Of a stretch of DNA of 64,000 nucleotides, positions 23,042-33,079 are shown piece by piece (position 1 is the stretch's first letter; every line of letters starts with the position of its first letter). Source of the DNA: a bacterium (GTDB lineage: Bacteria; Zixibacteria; MSB-5A5; GN15; FEB-12); NCBI GenBank assembly GCA_020444475.1, contig JAHLKV010000001.1:806001-870000 (forward strand). The letters are read 5' to 3'. Both the position numbers and the translations under genes were made by a program. The notes below the pieces were generated by a model that saw only the letters and a list, made by a program, of their open reading frames with translations, was not told the DNA's origin and searched no databases.

Positions 23042-25426
23042 TTACTTCACCAGTACCATCGTTCGCGTATCGACATTCTCTTCTGTCTCCAGTCTGTAGA
23101 AATAGACACCACTCGCGTGAACCGACGCATCCCAGATCACCTCGTGCCTTCCGGCGGCAAGCGCTCGATCCAGCAACGTCACTACTTCCTGGCCCAGTAT
23201 GTTGAAAACCGTCAGCTTCACCCGGGAACGTCCTGGGATGCTGAACGAAATCGTGGTAGTCGGATTGAACGGGTTGGGATAGTTTTGATGCAGGGTGAAT
23301 TCGTTCGGCAGAGCCGCCACCGGGTCGTCGCCGACAGCTGTTGGAATATTCAGATACCCGTCCCAGCGAGCAAAAAACGGAGAGCTCTTTGCTCCAGCCT
23401 CGCTGAACGATCCACCGACATAGAGAGAGGTATCGTGGGTACACAGCGTCAGCACCAAACCGTCGACTCCGGAACCAAGTGGATTCCAGCCGTGTTCGTC
23501 CCAGGCGGCGATATGCGATGCCTCGACCCCGCCCGCCTGCGTAAAGAGCCCGCCGGCGACTAACCGCGAGCCATACTCGGTCAGGGCGCGCACGGCGCCA
23601 TCAAGACCATCACCAAGTTGTGCCCAGTGGTCGCCGTCCCATGCTGCTATGCGCGCGGCCGGTTGCCCCCCTGCAGTCAAGAACGTACCTCCGGCGATGA
23701 GCAGCCCCCGGTATTCGGCAAAGGCATACACGACACCGTCCATACCGCCGCCGGGAGACGACCACTCCGAACCGTCGAAGAAAGCGATACAGTTGGCAGC
23801 GATGCCACCAATCGACGTAAACGCCCCACCAACTACCAACTGCCCCCGGTACGTTGTCAGTGCCATTACCTGTCCGTTCGGCTGCAGACCCAGCGGTTGC
23901 CAGCCGCCGGTGCCACTCCAGCTGGAGAGAAAAGGCGGTACCAGGAATGGGCATAGTCCCCCCGCTACCAGCCTTCCGTCATACTCCACCGCAGCGACTA
24001 CAGGCATACTTTGTGCCGCCGGCCACGGCCCGATGGTGGGACCGGCCAATGACCAGGACCCGGCACCGTCAAATGCCTGGAACGGATACATAACCGGTAG
24101 AGTCGGGTTCCCGAACGCCCCCGCCGCATACAATTGACCATCAAAAGTGGCGAGGCACTGCGGATAGTTTTGAAGCGAACCGACATTCGCCCAACTAGAA
24201 CCGTCAAGCGCTGCAACCCGAAAGGCCCGCTGCTGCGCCACCCGACTGAAACTGCCCACCACGAAAAGGCGATTGTCGAAGACGGTGATATCTGTCACCG
24301 AAGCGTTGACACCCGTTGTTACCGGCAGCCAGCCCTGCGATGTTGAATAGGTCACCAGGTAGTTGGCTGCCTTATCTCCGACAGCTGTAAACGCACCACC
24401 AGCAACAATACTGTACCGGGAGGTGTAGCTGAGCGTGCGGATCGAGCCACCCGTCGCCGGATCCCCCCGGGGGGACCACGACGCGCCGTTCCATGCCAGG
24501 ACCGCACGCCCCGAGGCCACCATGACCGTGTCTCGATAGTCTATCAATGCCCAACCGGTGGAGTCGATTCCGCCGCCGATGGCATGCCATGACGATCCAT
24601 CCCACGACGCGACATTGTGCACGTATTCGCTCAGCGCGTAGTCCATGTAACCGCACGCGATCAGTCGATCACTACGCACCAGCAGATCATAGACCCGAGG
24701 CTTGCGGATCGAGGATATCATACTGAACCCCATGTTGAGTGACACGAAGCGGGTTCCGTTCCAGCGAGCGACCGACCCTATCCACTCGGTCATGCCTCCC
24801 GGCGGATAGCGGTAGTCGATAGAACCGGCAACGATAAGGTCGCCCCGGTAGGTCGCAATCGAGTAGACACTGCCACCGAGGGTGTTTTCAAACCGATTCC
24901 AGCGAGTGCCATCCAGATACGCCACCTTCGCAGCTGAGTTGCCTCCCACATTGTGAAAGGCTCCACCGATAACGAGATATCCGTTGAAATCGGATATCGC
25001 GAAGACCGTGTCATCGGCATATCCATACACCCACTGCCAGTTCCCCCCGTTCAGCACGGCGAGATTCTCCTTCCCGAATACATCGCTTGAGTCGTTCAGG
25101 TAGAAGCTTCCCCCCGCATACAATTTGCCGTCGAACACGTGAAGAGCGTATACCGGACCGTGGATGTTCAGCGTGCCCACGGCGGACCAGGCATACCCAT
25201 CCCACGCCGCGATATATGGAATTGTGCGTCCCCCTGCCCGCGTGAAATTGCCCGCCACCACGAGTTTGTTATCGTATTCCGTTACCGCATAGATCGGACC
25301 ATTGACCCCGTTTTCCGCCGCAAACTGATTCGACCAGTAGATATCATCGGGGTGATCGGCAGCCATCGGTTCTGCCGGCGCGATCGCCGACAGAACCAAA
25401 ACGAGCAGTAGGAGAAGATTTTTCAT
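23042..25426 (-). CDS. Secreted beta-propeller-like protein with type IX-like C-terminal sorting domain
   Basis: A 794-aa exported protein with a signal peptide (MKNLLLLLVLVLSAIAPAEPMA). The body is built from many units of about 45 residues with the pattern AYDGxLxVAGxFxxAGGxxxxxIAxWDGxxWxxLGxGxxGxVxAL. This repeat resembles Kelch/WD-like blades or the Rax2 cortical-marker type. The C-terminal 85 residues form the FCB-group sorting domain: FTLHQNYPNPFNPTT, VKLTVFNILGQEV and GVYFYRLET, ending MVLVK. It is probably exported by a type IX-like machine and attached to the surface. It starts 11 bp after the stop of the PKD lipoprotein, so the two are one operon. The function of the propeller is not predictable from sequence. 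Confidence 0.85.
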   Translation of the reverse strand: MKNLLLLLVLVLSAIAPAEPMAADHPDDIYWSNQFAAENGVNGPIYAVTEYDNKLVVAGNFTRAGGRTIPYIAAWDGYAWSAVGTLNIHGPVYALHVFDGKLYAGGSFYLNDSSDVFGKENLAVLNGGNWQWVYGYADDTVFAISDFNGYLVIGGAFHNVGGNSAAKVAYLDGTRWNRFENTLGGSVYSIATYRGDLIVAGSIDYRYPPGGMTEWIGSVARWNGTRFVSLNMGFSMISSIRKPRVYDLLVRSDRLIACGYMDYALSEYVHNVASWDGSSWHAIGGGIDSTGWALIDYRDTVMVASGRAVLAWNGASWSPRGDPATGGSIRTLSYTSRYSIVAGGAFTAVGDKAANYLVTYSTSQGWLPVTTGVNASVTDITVFDNRLFVVGSFSRVAQQRAFRVAALDGSSWANVGSLQNYPQCLATFDGQLYAAGAFGNPTLPVMYPFQAFDGAGSWSLAGPTIGPWPAAQSMPVVAAVEYDGRLVAGGLCPFLVPPFLSSWSGTGGWQPLGLQPNGQVMALTTYRGQLVVGGAFTSIGGIAANCIAFFDGSEWSSPGGGMDGVVYAFAEYRGLLIAGGTFLTAGGQPAARIAAWDGDHWAQLGDGLDGAVRALTEYGSRLVAGGLFTQAGGVEASHIAAWDEHGWNPLGSGVDGLVLTLCTHDTSLYVGGSFSEAGAKSSPFFARWDGYLNIPTAVGDDPVAALPNEFTLHQNYPNPFNPTTTISFSIPGRSRVKLTVFNILGQEVVTLLDRALAAGRHEVIWDASVHASGVYFYRLETEENVDTRTMVLVK

Positions 25427-25437
25427 GGCAGTGGCCT

Positions 25438-28400
25438 CTATTGAAATGTGACTATGATGTGCGGACGACGGTCCGGGTTGCTGTAGTCGTCCTCGCTTTC
25501 GAACTGTGTGATGCGATCGATATTGCTGCTCGGGTACGGATTCAGCGCGGCCTGGTCGTAGATGATCAGTCCGTAATTGGAGAATGTGCCGTTGGCCCAG
25601 TTGCGGACGATCGTCGTCACATTGAATTCAACGTATTGCACTGAACTGACCGGCGGACGCGCCGACGATTGACCGCCGGTATACCAGTTCGGGGTGTTGT
25701 TGTAGGTCAGAGTGTTCGGATTCCAGGCTCCCGCAAGCGCCGCCACCCAGTAGTATGTATCGTTCTGAACCGGGCACAAACTGGGATACAGACGAAGGAC
25801 GGCCGACGAAATGGAGCGACCGGAGATCATCGACTGCAAATTGTCGAAACGCAGCGCGCCAAGCGTATTGAAGATGTCGGTCCACTCATAGAAGTTTGTG
25901 AACTTGCATCCGACGAAGATCTGACCGTCACGATAGACGAGATTGGCCGTGTTCGCGTCATTCGACGCGCTGGCAACGGAGTTTGCCGCCGTCGCATACG
26001 ACGTCACCGTGTTTGGGGTGGTGATGTCCGCCGTATTGCTAAACGCCGAGTATGTCGATCCACTGACCGCCCGCACCCGGAAGTAGTATGTCGTACCAGG
26101 AGAGTACTGACTGAAGTAGTATGTGACGGCATTGGCGGCTGTATTGAATGAGTCGGACGATGAAAACGAGGCGCTTAGCGAAGCCTGTATCTGGTAGCCG
26201 GTTTCGCCCGAGGCGTTGTCGTTCCATCGAAGACGGATTTGACCGCTGTAGATATCGGCGACAAGACCGGTAGGTGTACCAAGCGAACTTCCGCTGCTCA
26301 CGGATATTCGCACACTATCCCTGGCCGTGTGGGACTGACCGTCGGTCACGGTCAGAACCGCCCAGTAATCACCGGCGCTCGAATAGGTGTGTGAGGCCGA
26401 CGAGTTAGACGTCGACGACCCGTCGCCAAATCGCAACAGGTATGAATAGGCTCCCAGGCCACCGCTGGCCGACCCCGTGAAACCGACCGCCAGTGGTGCG
26501 CTGCCCGAGGTCGGATTGGCGTTTAGCGAACACGTCAGTGGCTGTGAAAACGGCGGAATAACCGTTATGACAACCGTGTCTTTGGCCGTCTGAGAGGCGG
26601 CGTCGGTCACCGTCAATATGGCCCGATAGGTCCCCGCTGTCGTATAGGAGTGAGACACCGGAAGGCTGGTGGCAGAAGCTCCGTCACCGAATGCCAGTGA
26701 CACAGAGTAGGGACTCTGACCACCGGCCATACTACCATTGAAGGCCACAATCAGCGCGGCGACGCCTGAGGTCGTCGACGCGGTCAGATTACAGGTCAAC
26801 GGCGTCGCCGGCGCACTGGCGGTAATCAGGACCGTATCCCTGGCGGTGTGCGATTGTGAATCGGTAACCGTCAGGACGGCGCGATAGGTGCCGGCGGAAG
26901 TGTAGGTGTGCGATACCACAGGACCTGTCACCGAGCCCCCGTCGCCAAACGACCAGCTGTAACTGTAGGGGCCTACACCGTTGCCGGCGCTGGCCACGAA
27001 TTCGACCGCCAGAGGGACGGTACCCGAAGTCGGCGTCGCACTGGCATATGCAGTCAGGGCCGGCACCGCGGAGACCGTCAGTGGAATCATGCTTCCCGCC
27101 GTCCGTTGGTCGGCATCGGTCACGGTAAGATTGACAGCATACGTCCCGGCCAATTGGAAAGTATGACTCGGCGCCGCCAGAGTGCTCGTGTAGCCGTCTC
27201 CGAACTGCCAACGGTAGCTGTACGGCGCTCGACCACCGGTGACGTTCGCGGTGAAACGCACCGTAAGGGGTGCCGTCCCCGTGGCCGGACTGGGCGTCAC
27301 CGTGCAATGCAGCGCCAGGATCGTACTACTAACGGTGACTTCGTCATACGCGATGTTGTTTTGTTCGTTGCTTTCTGTAACGCGGTGTTGATCGTCCGCT
27401 ATCACCCCTACATAGTAGTGTCCCGCCGGCAGACCACCCGGTACGGTCACCGACGTATCGCCGAAACTATAGCGCTGACCTGCATTGAGCGCCGGCACCG
27501 CTTGCGTGGCCAGTAGAATGTCCGCTACCGTCACCGTCGAGTCGGTTGACAGGTACATACCGCAACGCGACGCGCCGGCGCTGCCGGTTCCTGCGTTGCG
27601 GACCGATATCGCACTCATGTGCGTCGTCCCACCCGGTTGCACCGTGCCAGGATTGAACATCGGTCTGCCGATTTCTACCACCAGATCCGGCAGTGTGCCG
27701 GCGGCCGTAACCGCCAGCGGCGAGTAGACAATGTTGTTGGCCTCGTTGGATTCACTTATCACCCGCCGGCAATCCACCATGAGGATGATATGGTAACTCC
27801 CCGCGATTGTGCCCGACGGTATCCGCAGCTTCTTTTCTCCGAGAGCTAACGTCTGGCCGACTGTGAGCCCCTGAGAGAAGCTCTGTTCCAGGAGAGTGAC
27901 ATCGGTGGACGTTCCCACGTCGGGAATCGTGTCGGACGACAGATAGATTCCCACCCTGAACGCCTGACAGGCAACTTCCCCGCTGTTGGAGATACCGATA
28001 TTGCCCACGGTCACACTGTCCCCCGCGTGAAGGCTCGCCGGTAAGATGGTGAACGACCCGGATGGCCTCAGGTCGGCCAGCCCGTGCGAAGCCGTATCGG
28101 ACACCGTAAAGGTCGTTCCATGCGAACACACCGTCGCATCGGCATCGGTAACCGTCAAGCTGACATCATACGAGCCGGGAGAGACGAATAGGTGATTTGG
28201 ATTCCGTGTAGTTGCGGTGGTGCCGTCGTCAAAATCCCACGCATACGAGTATGGTTCAACGCCACCGGATACTTCGGCCGACAAGTGCACAACGTACGGC
28301 GCGGCGCCCGATGCCGGGCTGCCTTGAAGTATCGCACAGTTGAGCGGATTCGGCGGAGTTGGATTGGGCCCTGGCTCCGGATTCACCGGATTATCCGAAC

Positions 28401-28473
28401 ACGACAACGCAAACATCACGATCGCCGTGACTAAAACGGCCGAGGCCGAGCCGATACACTTATGAGGTACCAT
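25438..28473 (-). CDS. Multidomain surface lipoprotein: PKD, CARDB, Fn3 and DNRLRE-like domains
   Basis: A 1011-aa lipoprotein. The signal peptide ends in a lipobox (MFALSC), with the lipidated Cys at about 25 followed by a Pro-rich tether. Domains in order: one PKD (YSYAWDFDDGT), two CARDB-like domains (each ending ISESNEANNIVY or VTESNEQNNIAY), four more PKD domains (YSYRWQFGDGY, YSYSWSFGDGG and two similar) and one Fn3 (IRLRWNDNASGETGYQIQ). The C-terminal roughly 190 residues resemble the DNRLRE disaggregatase-related domain (SAVLRLYP, WNPNTLTYNNTPNWYTG, VEFNVTTIVRNWANG). PKD and CARDB are adhesion and spacing modules. AGGAGGGTAGG lies before the ATG. The shared GTAAGA-N12-RTGCACC motif is about 45 bp upstream, and an ECF sigma gene is divergent. 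Confidence 0.88.
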   Translation of the reverse strand: MVPHKCIGSASAVLVTAIVMFALSCSDNPVNPEPGPNPTPPNPLNCAILQGSPASGAAPYVVHLSAEVSGGVEPYSYAWDFDDGTTATTRNPNHLFVSPGSYDVSLTVTDADATVCSHGTTFTVSDTASHGLADLRPSGSFTILPASLHAGDSVTVGNIGISNSGEVACQAFRVGIYLSSDTIPDVGTSTDVTLLEQSFSQGLTVGQTLALGEKKLRIPSGTIAGSYHIILMVDCRRVISESNEANNIVYSPLAVTAAGTLPDLVVEIGRPMFNPGTVQPGGTTHMSAISVRNAGTGSAGASRCGMYLSTDSTVTVADILLATQAVPALNAGQRYSFGDTSVTVPGGLPAGHYYVGVIADDQHRVTESNEQNNIAYDEVTVSSTILALHCTVTPSPATGTAPLTVRFTANVTGGRAPYSYRWQFGDGYTSTLAAPSHTFQLAGTYAVNLTVTDADQRTAGSMIPLTVSAVPALTAYASATPTSGTVPLAVEFVASAGNGVGPYSYSWSFGDGGSVTGPVVSHTYTSAGTYRAVLTVTDSQSHTARDTVLITASAPATPLTCNLTASTTSGVAALIVAFNGSMAGGQSPYSVSLAFGDGASATSLPVSHSYTTAGTYRAILTVTDAASQTAKDTVVITVIPPFSQPLTCSLNANPTSGSAPLAVGFTGSASGGLGAYSYLLRFGDGSSTSNSSASHTYSSAGDYWAVLTVTDGQSHTARDSVRISVSSGSSLGTPTGLVADIYSGQIRLRWNDNASGETGYQIQASLSASFSSSDSFNTAANAVTYYFSQYSPGTTYYFRVRAVSGSTYSAFSNTADITTPNTVTSYATAANSVASASNDANTANLVYRDGQIFVGCKFTNFYEWTDIFNTLGALRFDNLQSMISGRSISSAVLRLYPSLCPVQNDTYYWVAALAGAWNPNTLTYNNTPNWYTGGQSSARPPVSSVQYVEFNVTTIVRNWANGTFSNYGLIIYDQAALNPYPSSNIDRITQFESEDDYSNPDRRPHIIVTFQ

Positions 28474-28518
28474 TTGCCTACCCTCCTGAATTGGAAATCA
28501 AACAGACTCTTAATCAGG

Positions 28519-28545
28519 AAGGTGCATCGGGCGGCCACATCTTAC
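28519..28545 (-). promoter_or_regulatory. Copy 1 of a shared bipartite promoter-like motif
   Basis: On the minus strand GTAAGA (28545-28540) is followed after 12 bp by ATGCACCTT (28527-28519). The same two boxes with the same 12-bp gap occur before the genes starting at 33405 and 38704. Here the motif ends 45 bp before the ATG of the PKD lipoprotein. Probable alternative-sigma promoter; the divergent ECF sigma gene is the obvious candidate. Confidence 0.6.
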
Positions 28546-28613
28546 GGCCGCCCGGCTGATATTCGACCCGGGGATCCTCGTTTCACGGCGCTAAATGCTT
28601 GAATATCACCGAA

Positions 28614-28630
28614 AAGAGTAATATACTCTT
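28614..28630. promoter_or_regulatory. Inverted repeat upstream of the ECF sigma gene
   Basis: AAGAGTA (28614-28620) and TACTCTT (28624-28630) form a perfect 7-3-7 palindrome 39 bp before the sigma-factor ATG. It is AT-rich and operator-like. No cognate regulator is identified. Confidence 0.35.
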
Positions 28631-28669
28631 GATGGAATTGGACCCTGGGCATCAACCGCACTCAATCTT

Positions 28670-29215
28670 ATGTCGTTAGATATCAACAGCTTGCTGTCGT
28701 CTGCGCAATCCGGGGATAGCTCTGCCGAAAAAGCCCTAATCGAACATCTGTCTGTAAGATTCCGCGTCGTCCTGCACCAAGAAATACGAGACGAACAAGA
28801 CGCTCAGGACATTTTGCAGGACACCCTGGCGGCTATTGCCCGCGAGTATCGTTCAAAGACTTTTGAGCGGAGTTTTACCGGGTGGGCAGCCCAGGTGCTG
28901 AAGAATCGTATGTTGGACTATTATCGGACAAGACAGTATCGGAGAAACAGGACCGCTGATATCCCGGCCGAAGATCTCCCCAATCCAAGCAGTGAGCCGA
29001 CCGCGGAATTGAAGACCCGGCTCAGGAATTGCCTCCACAAGATATGCAAGTCCAATCTCCGATATGCCCGTATCCTCGTCATGAGCTACCAGGGACAGGA
29101 TCTTGAGATGATCTGCAGTCGACTGACCATGTCTCGAGGCAATGTCTACACTACGTTGTCACGGGCCCGCTCCTTGCTGGAGTATTGCCTCGAAACGGGA
29201 GCATTGAACCCATGA
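28670..29215 (+). CDS. ECF-type RNA polymerase sigma factor
   Basis: A 181-aa sigma-70 family factor of ECF type. Region 2 is visible as DEQDAQDILQDTLAAIAREY followed by FTGWAAQVLKNRMLDYYRTRQYRRN, and region 4 as LVMSYQGQDLEMICSRLTMSRGNVYTTLSRARSLL. There is no region 1.1 or 3. It overlaps the next gene, a zinc-finger anti-sigma factor, by 4 bp (ATGA), a standard sigma/anti-sigma arrangement. It is divergent from the PKD lipoprotein operon, whose upstream region carries one of three copies of the shared bipartite motif. I infer that this factor drives those three promoters. Confidence 0.9.
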   Translation: MSLDINSLLSSAQSGDSSAEKALIEHLSVRFRVVLHQEIRDEQDAQDILQDTLAAIAREYRSKTFERSFTGWAAQVLKNRMLDYYRTRQYRRNRTADIPAEDLPNPSSEPTAELKTRLRNCLHKICKSNLRYARILVMSYQGQDLEMICSRLTMSRGNVYTTLSRARSLLEYCLETGALNP

Positions 29216-29895
29216 AATCATGCACCAACAAAGAGATCGGTCACATGGTCCACGCTTTCGAGATCGGTGTGCTCTCCGACGAGGACAAAGACCGGTTTAT
29301 CGCCCACTTGCTCGAGTGCGATCACTGCTTTGAAAAAGTTCAGTCTCTCCGGAAGGCAGTGGGTCTGATCCGATTCGACCAGGATATCAGAAGCGACGTT
29401 CAACAAGTGGTGGCGGTCGCTGGTGAGGCGGAACGGAAAGCGCAATCCTGGTATCAGAAACTGGTTGTCCTGCCGGCCGTACGATTCGCGGCCGCCGCCG
29501 CGCTGGTTCTGGTGGTGGCCCTGCCGGTGGTCTGGTCAGTGCTCGAGCGAGGCGGGCCAAAGACGCTGCAGACAGTCTCGCTATCCCCAACCCGATCGGT
29601 GGGCAATAACATCATTACCATGGGGCTCGGGGACGCTGTTGAGGTGCGATTTGTGCTTCCCGGCGCCGGACTCGAATCGGCGGCCATCGTGACAATCTCC
29701 CCCAATGGTGGTGCGCCTGTGTATGTGGACAGCAATTTTCACGACTTTGACCAGGGTGGACTCGGCAGCATCACTGTTCCGCTGCAGGACTTCTCGCCGG
29801 GCATCTATCAGCTTCAGGTGCGCGATGCACAGGACTCCACGACCGCCGGCGAACGAACGTATGTGCTTCTGGTGAAACCGCCGATTGAAGAGTGA
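29212..29895 (+). CDS. Membrane anti-sigma factor with zinc-binding N-terminus
   Basis: A 227-aa single-pass membrane protein. The N-terminus has an anti-sigma zinc motif: H and the HLLECDHC (Hx3Cx2C) pattern at about residues 31-38. One membrane helix at about 85-105 (FAAAAALVLVVALPVVWSV) leads to a roughly 120-residue periplasmic beta-rich domain (GDAVEVRFVLPGAGL, ISPNGGAPVYVDS, FSPGIYQLQVRDA), probably a sensor or protein-binding domain. The ATG at 29212 is coupled to the sigma gene. Its stop is 31 bp from the end of the convergent TPR-CHAT gene. Release of sigma could involve proteolysis of this protein; no site-1 protease is adjacent, but the neighbouring CHAT proteins are candidates (speculative). 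Confidence 0.85.
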   Translation: MKSCTNKEIGHMVHAFEIGVLSDEDKDRFIAHLLECDHCFEKVQSLRKAVGLIRFDQDIRSDVQQVVAVAGEAERKAQSWYQKLVVLPAVRFAAAAALVLVVALPVVWSVLERGGPKTLQTVSLSPTRSVGNNIITMGLGDAVEVRFVLPGAGLESAAIVTISPNGGAPVYVDSNFHDFDQGGLGSITVPLQDFSPGIYQLQVRDAQDSTTAGERTYVLLVKPPIEE

Positions 29896-29926
29896 TACCA
29901 ACACCTCGGTCCAGCGGGTTGTGCGA

Positions 29927-32900
29927 TCAATCCCAGTCACCTACTGCCACGAAAGAACCCCATGAAAGCGGATGATCGGGCTTGCCCTCCGCCCGCAGTT
30001 GCGCAAGGCACAAGAGTTGCGCCCGTCGCAGTCGGACTGCGATGCCGTCAACGCCTCCTTCATAAAGGCCGCTCATGAGACCGACCGCGTGATCGTCGGA
30101 GACCGGCCACAGCGCGCTGACCACCGTGCCGGCTCCGGCGAGTAGAAAAGCCCGCCTGAGGCCGTACACACCCTCTCCCTCCATGATGTCACCCAGCCCG
30201 GTCTCACATGCCGATAAGACCACCAGTCGGGTGCCTGATAAATCTAGTTCTGCGACTTCGTATGCGCTCAGGTTGCCGTCCTCGAACGCCGTGTCGTTGC
30301 CCGGCCGTTCGTGCAGATTAGCACCGGCAAGCAGCAGTCCCGAACGCAGCAACGGATGTACCTTCTGCGTGGCGGCTTCCCCGATTCCCGATGTATCCTG
30401 GAACCCGCAATCCGTCGGCAGATAATAGCCGTGGGTGGCCAGGTGCAGCACCCGGTGTCCTGCTGCACGTGACTTGAACGATTCTTCTGAAGCCACCGCT
30501 CCAAGCAATACGGTTGCGGGCGTCGATTCCTCCCGGTTCCACTCCTCGACTATTCGAAGAACCTCCGAGCGCGTTCCCGGCAACGGACTGACCACGAGAT
30601 CGTTCAGTTCGAGACAGTCAATGGGAACAGAGCGCAAGCCGGCGAACTTGGTCGATCCTCCAGCTGAGTTGACGACATGCAGATCCTCCGTGCGCTGTGA
30701 CACCGACGCGAAGAAGTCGGGATCTCCCAACGCCAGGAGACCGGCCGCTGATCCTGAGCGGTGGTCGACACGAGCGATATCCCGAAGCGCTGACAGGTAG
30801 TGAATGCCGTGCTCTTCAAGAACGTATCGACCACCGTCAGCGGGAAGGGCTCCTATTGAAACCAGATTCAACAGTCCATCCCCCGCGACAAAGACCATGC
30901 GCGCGTCCGCCAGGTGGAGTCGCAGTGGCTGCCACACCCGACGGTATACATCACCGGCAACGACGCGGTATTCCCGCTCCGCCTGTTGGTCAGGAGGCCG
31001 CGTGTTCAAGGCTACCCGGCTCACATGGTCCCGGTACGCTCGTATGGCCCCGTCAACCGCTTCAGCCGGACCCAGTTCGACAACATTGACGCATCCCGAA
31101 ACATCGATTACAACTGCAAGATAGCGCTCGCTGGTAGCAGTCGTACGGTTATCCTGATACGCGGCGTATCTCATGTATTCAACCAGGCACACGCCCTCGG
31201 GGCGCATGCGGCGAGCGTCCTCCAATTCGGTCGAACGACCGCCGGGTCTTGGTTCGTTGACGCCGCCAACGCGGGCAAGTTCCCCCTCCCGGTCCGCTAT
31301 CTCGCTGCCGAGCCTGTCACACTCGGCCCGAAAGGCCGCGATATCATCGCCGGGACCGGAGAATCGAAGGTTGGCAAGGCGGTACTTCAGGGCCTGAATC
31401 TCTCTCTGCAGATCGGCAGTCAGGCTGTCCGCGGCAACCGATTGCGCCCGGCGAAGGAAAATCTGATCCGCCACCTGCCCCTTGGTCGAAAGGACCGTCG
31501 CCGCTATCTGTTCGGACAGCAGCGAGTCGATCGGTTGTGTGGCCAGTGCAAAGGTAAGATAACGATCAACCGCATCGCGAAGTCGACCAGCATAGTGGAG
31601 AGCGTCATGCTCGCTGAGAACGGCAGCGTTCGCTTCGAAGTTGCGCCGACGAATCGCCAGCGCCCGAAATGCCGCTTCCCGGGCGCCGACTCGATCTCCC
31701 TCCTGCGCTGCGATCATGGCCATCAGCAACAAGCAGTCGGACAGTTGATAGTAGTCTGCTCCGTAATTGCTCTGCCAGATGTCATACGCCTGTCGATTCA
31801 ACTCGGCAGCCTCTGACCGGCGGCCCTGCCACTGATGCTGTATCGCCAGATTATGAAGACTCTGGGCCACCAGCGGATGGTGAGGACCGAGTAGCCGTTC
31901 TCTGATATCGAGTGCTCTTAAACATGCGGCTTCGGCCTGCTCGTACTTCCCCCAGTCCTGGTAGACTATCCCAAGATCATTCAGCGTCTGAGCCACGCTC
32001 AGGTGCACTTCGCCGTACGCGGCTTCGGCAATATCAAGAGCTCGCAGCAGCAATCTCTCGGATTGTTCATAGTCACCCAGTTCCCAGTCCAGCAGCGCCA
32101 GATTGGACAAACCGTACGAGAGATACGGGTGATCCGGTCCGAGCGCAGCTTCATAGATTGCCACCGCGCGCTCTGACATCCGGCGCGCTTCGACACGACG
32201 ATTCTCCGCCCAGCAGACATGAGCGAGGTTGTTGAGACTGAAAGCTACATCGGGGTGGTCCGGACCGAGGGATTGTTCCTGCTGGCGAAGAGTCTCACGA
32301 TAGATTGACTCCGCCTCCGTGAACCGTCCCTGGTCAGCGTACACCATGCCGAGATTGATGCGCGCCCGGATCGCGTGCGGATAGTCAACTCCATAGGCGA
32401 CCGACCATAGCGTGTCGGCCCGCCGGAACAAGTGCTCCGCCCGTGAAAGCTCTCCGGCTTTATAGAGGGTGTATGCCAGATTGTTGGCTGCCGGCGCTAC
32501 CCTGGGATCGCGCATGCCGTAGGCCGACTCCCAGATATGCAGTGCCCGGGTTATCAAAGGAACTGCATCGTCGAACCTCCCTTGTTCCTGACACAGTGTC
32601 CCCAGATTATTGTAGGTCTTTGCGACCATTGGATTGTTGTCACCAAGCGACGATTTCCAGATCGCAAGCGCCCGTGTCCAACACTGCTCCGCACTGTCGA
32701 ACTGAGCCGCATGGAAATGACAAATGGCCAGAATATTGAGCCAGGTTCCAGCCGCCGAATCCGTGCGGCCATACGTTAGCTCCGCCTGTCGGAGACCGGC
32801 ACGGGCCAGCACGAACGCAGAGTCGATTGCCTGTTCCAGCAGCAGAGAGTCAGCTGTCTGCGCCAGACGACTCAATGACTCGCTTGCTCTTGCGTCGTGG

Positions 32901-33079
32901 AATGGCACGGTCAGCAACAGCAGCCCGGCGAGAATCACGCTGCCCGATACCCGACGCACAGCGCTCCGCACCCGACATGCCGCACTCGAAAGCCCTAATA
33001 CGCCGTCGCTATGCGAATTCCAGACGGGAGGATCACTGACCTCGGCAGCAATTCTGCGTTCTCGTGAGACCCGATCCAT
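29927..33079 (-). CDS. TPR - CHAT protease, probably exported (paralogue 1)
   Basis: A 1050-aa protein. A hydrophobic segment at about 47-65 (SGSVILAGLLLLTVPF) could be an uncleaved anchor or a long signal peptide. It is followed by about nine kinesin-light-chain-like TPR units of roughly 42 residues (LGPDHPDVAFSLNNLAHVCW, LGPHHPLVAQSLHNLAIQHQ). A helical linker leads to a C-terminal CHAT (caspase-HetF-associated) domain of about 330 residues. The catalytic His lies in VLHLATHGYYL and the Cys in VVLSACETGLGD, so the caspase-like dyad is intact. CHAT domains are cysteine proteases activated by bound partners. ATG at 33079 has GGGAG eight bases upstream; GTG at 33085 is less likely. It converges on the sigma/anti-sigma pair. 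A paralogue lies 2 kb away. Confidence 0.9.
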   Translation of the reverse strand: MDRVSRERRIAAEVSDPPVWNSHSDGVLGLSSAACRVRSAVRRVSGSVILAGLLLLTVPFHDARASESLSRLAQTADSLLLEQAIDSAFVLARAGLRQAELTYGRTDSAAGTWLNILAICHFHAAQFDSAEQCWTRALAIWKSSLGDNNPMVAKTYNNLGTLCQEQGRFDDAVPLITRALHIWESAYGMRDPRVAPAANNLAYTLYKAGELSRAEHLFRRADTLWSVAYGVDYPHAIRARINLGMVYADQGRFTEAESIYRETLRQQEQSLGPDHPDVAFSLNNLAHVCWAENRRVEARRMSERAVAIYEAALGPDHPYLSYGLSNLALLDWELGDYEQSERLLLRALDIAEAAYGEVHLSVAQTLNDLGIVYQDWGKYEQAEAACLRALDIRERLLGPHHPLVAQSLHNLAIQHQWQGRRSEAAELNRQAYDIWQSNYGADYYQLSDCLLLMAMIAAQEGDRVGAREAAFRALAIRRRNFEANAAVLSEHDALHYAGRLRDAVDRYLTFALATQPIDSLLSEQIAATVLSTKGQVADQIFLRRAQSVAADSLTADLQREIQALKYRLANLRFSGPGDDIAAFRAECDRLGSEIADREGELARVGGVNEPRPGGRSTELEDARRMRPEGVCLVEYMRYAAYQDNRTTATSERYLAVVIDVSGCVNVVELGPAEAVDGAIRAYRDHVSRVALNTRPPDQQAEREYRVVAGDVYRRVWQPLRLHLADARMVFVAGDGLLNLVSIGALPADGGRYVLEEHGIHYLSALRDIARVDHRSGSAAGLLALGDPDFFASVSQRTEDLHVVNSAGGSTKFAGLRSVPIDCLELNDLVVSPLPGTRSEVLRIVEEWNREESTPATVLLGAVASEESFKSRAAGHRVLHLATHGYYLPTDCGFQDTSGIGEAATQKVHPLLRSGLLLAGANLHERPGNDTAFEDGNLSAYEVAELDLSGTRLVVLSACETGLGDIMEGEGVYGLRRAFLLAGAGTVVSALWPVSDDHAVGLMSGLYEGGVDGIAVRLRRAQLLCLAQLRAEGKPDHPLSWGSFVAVGDWD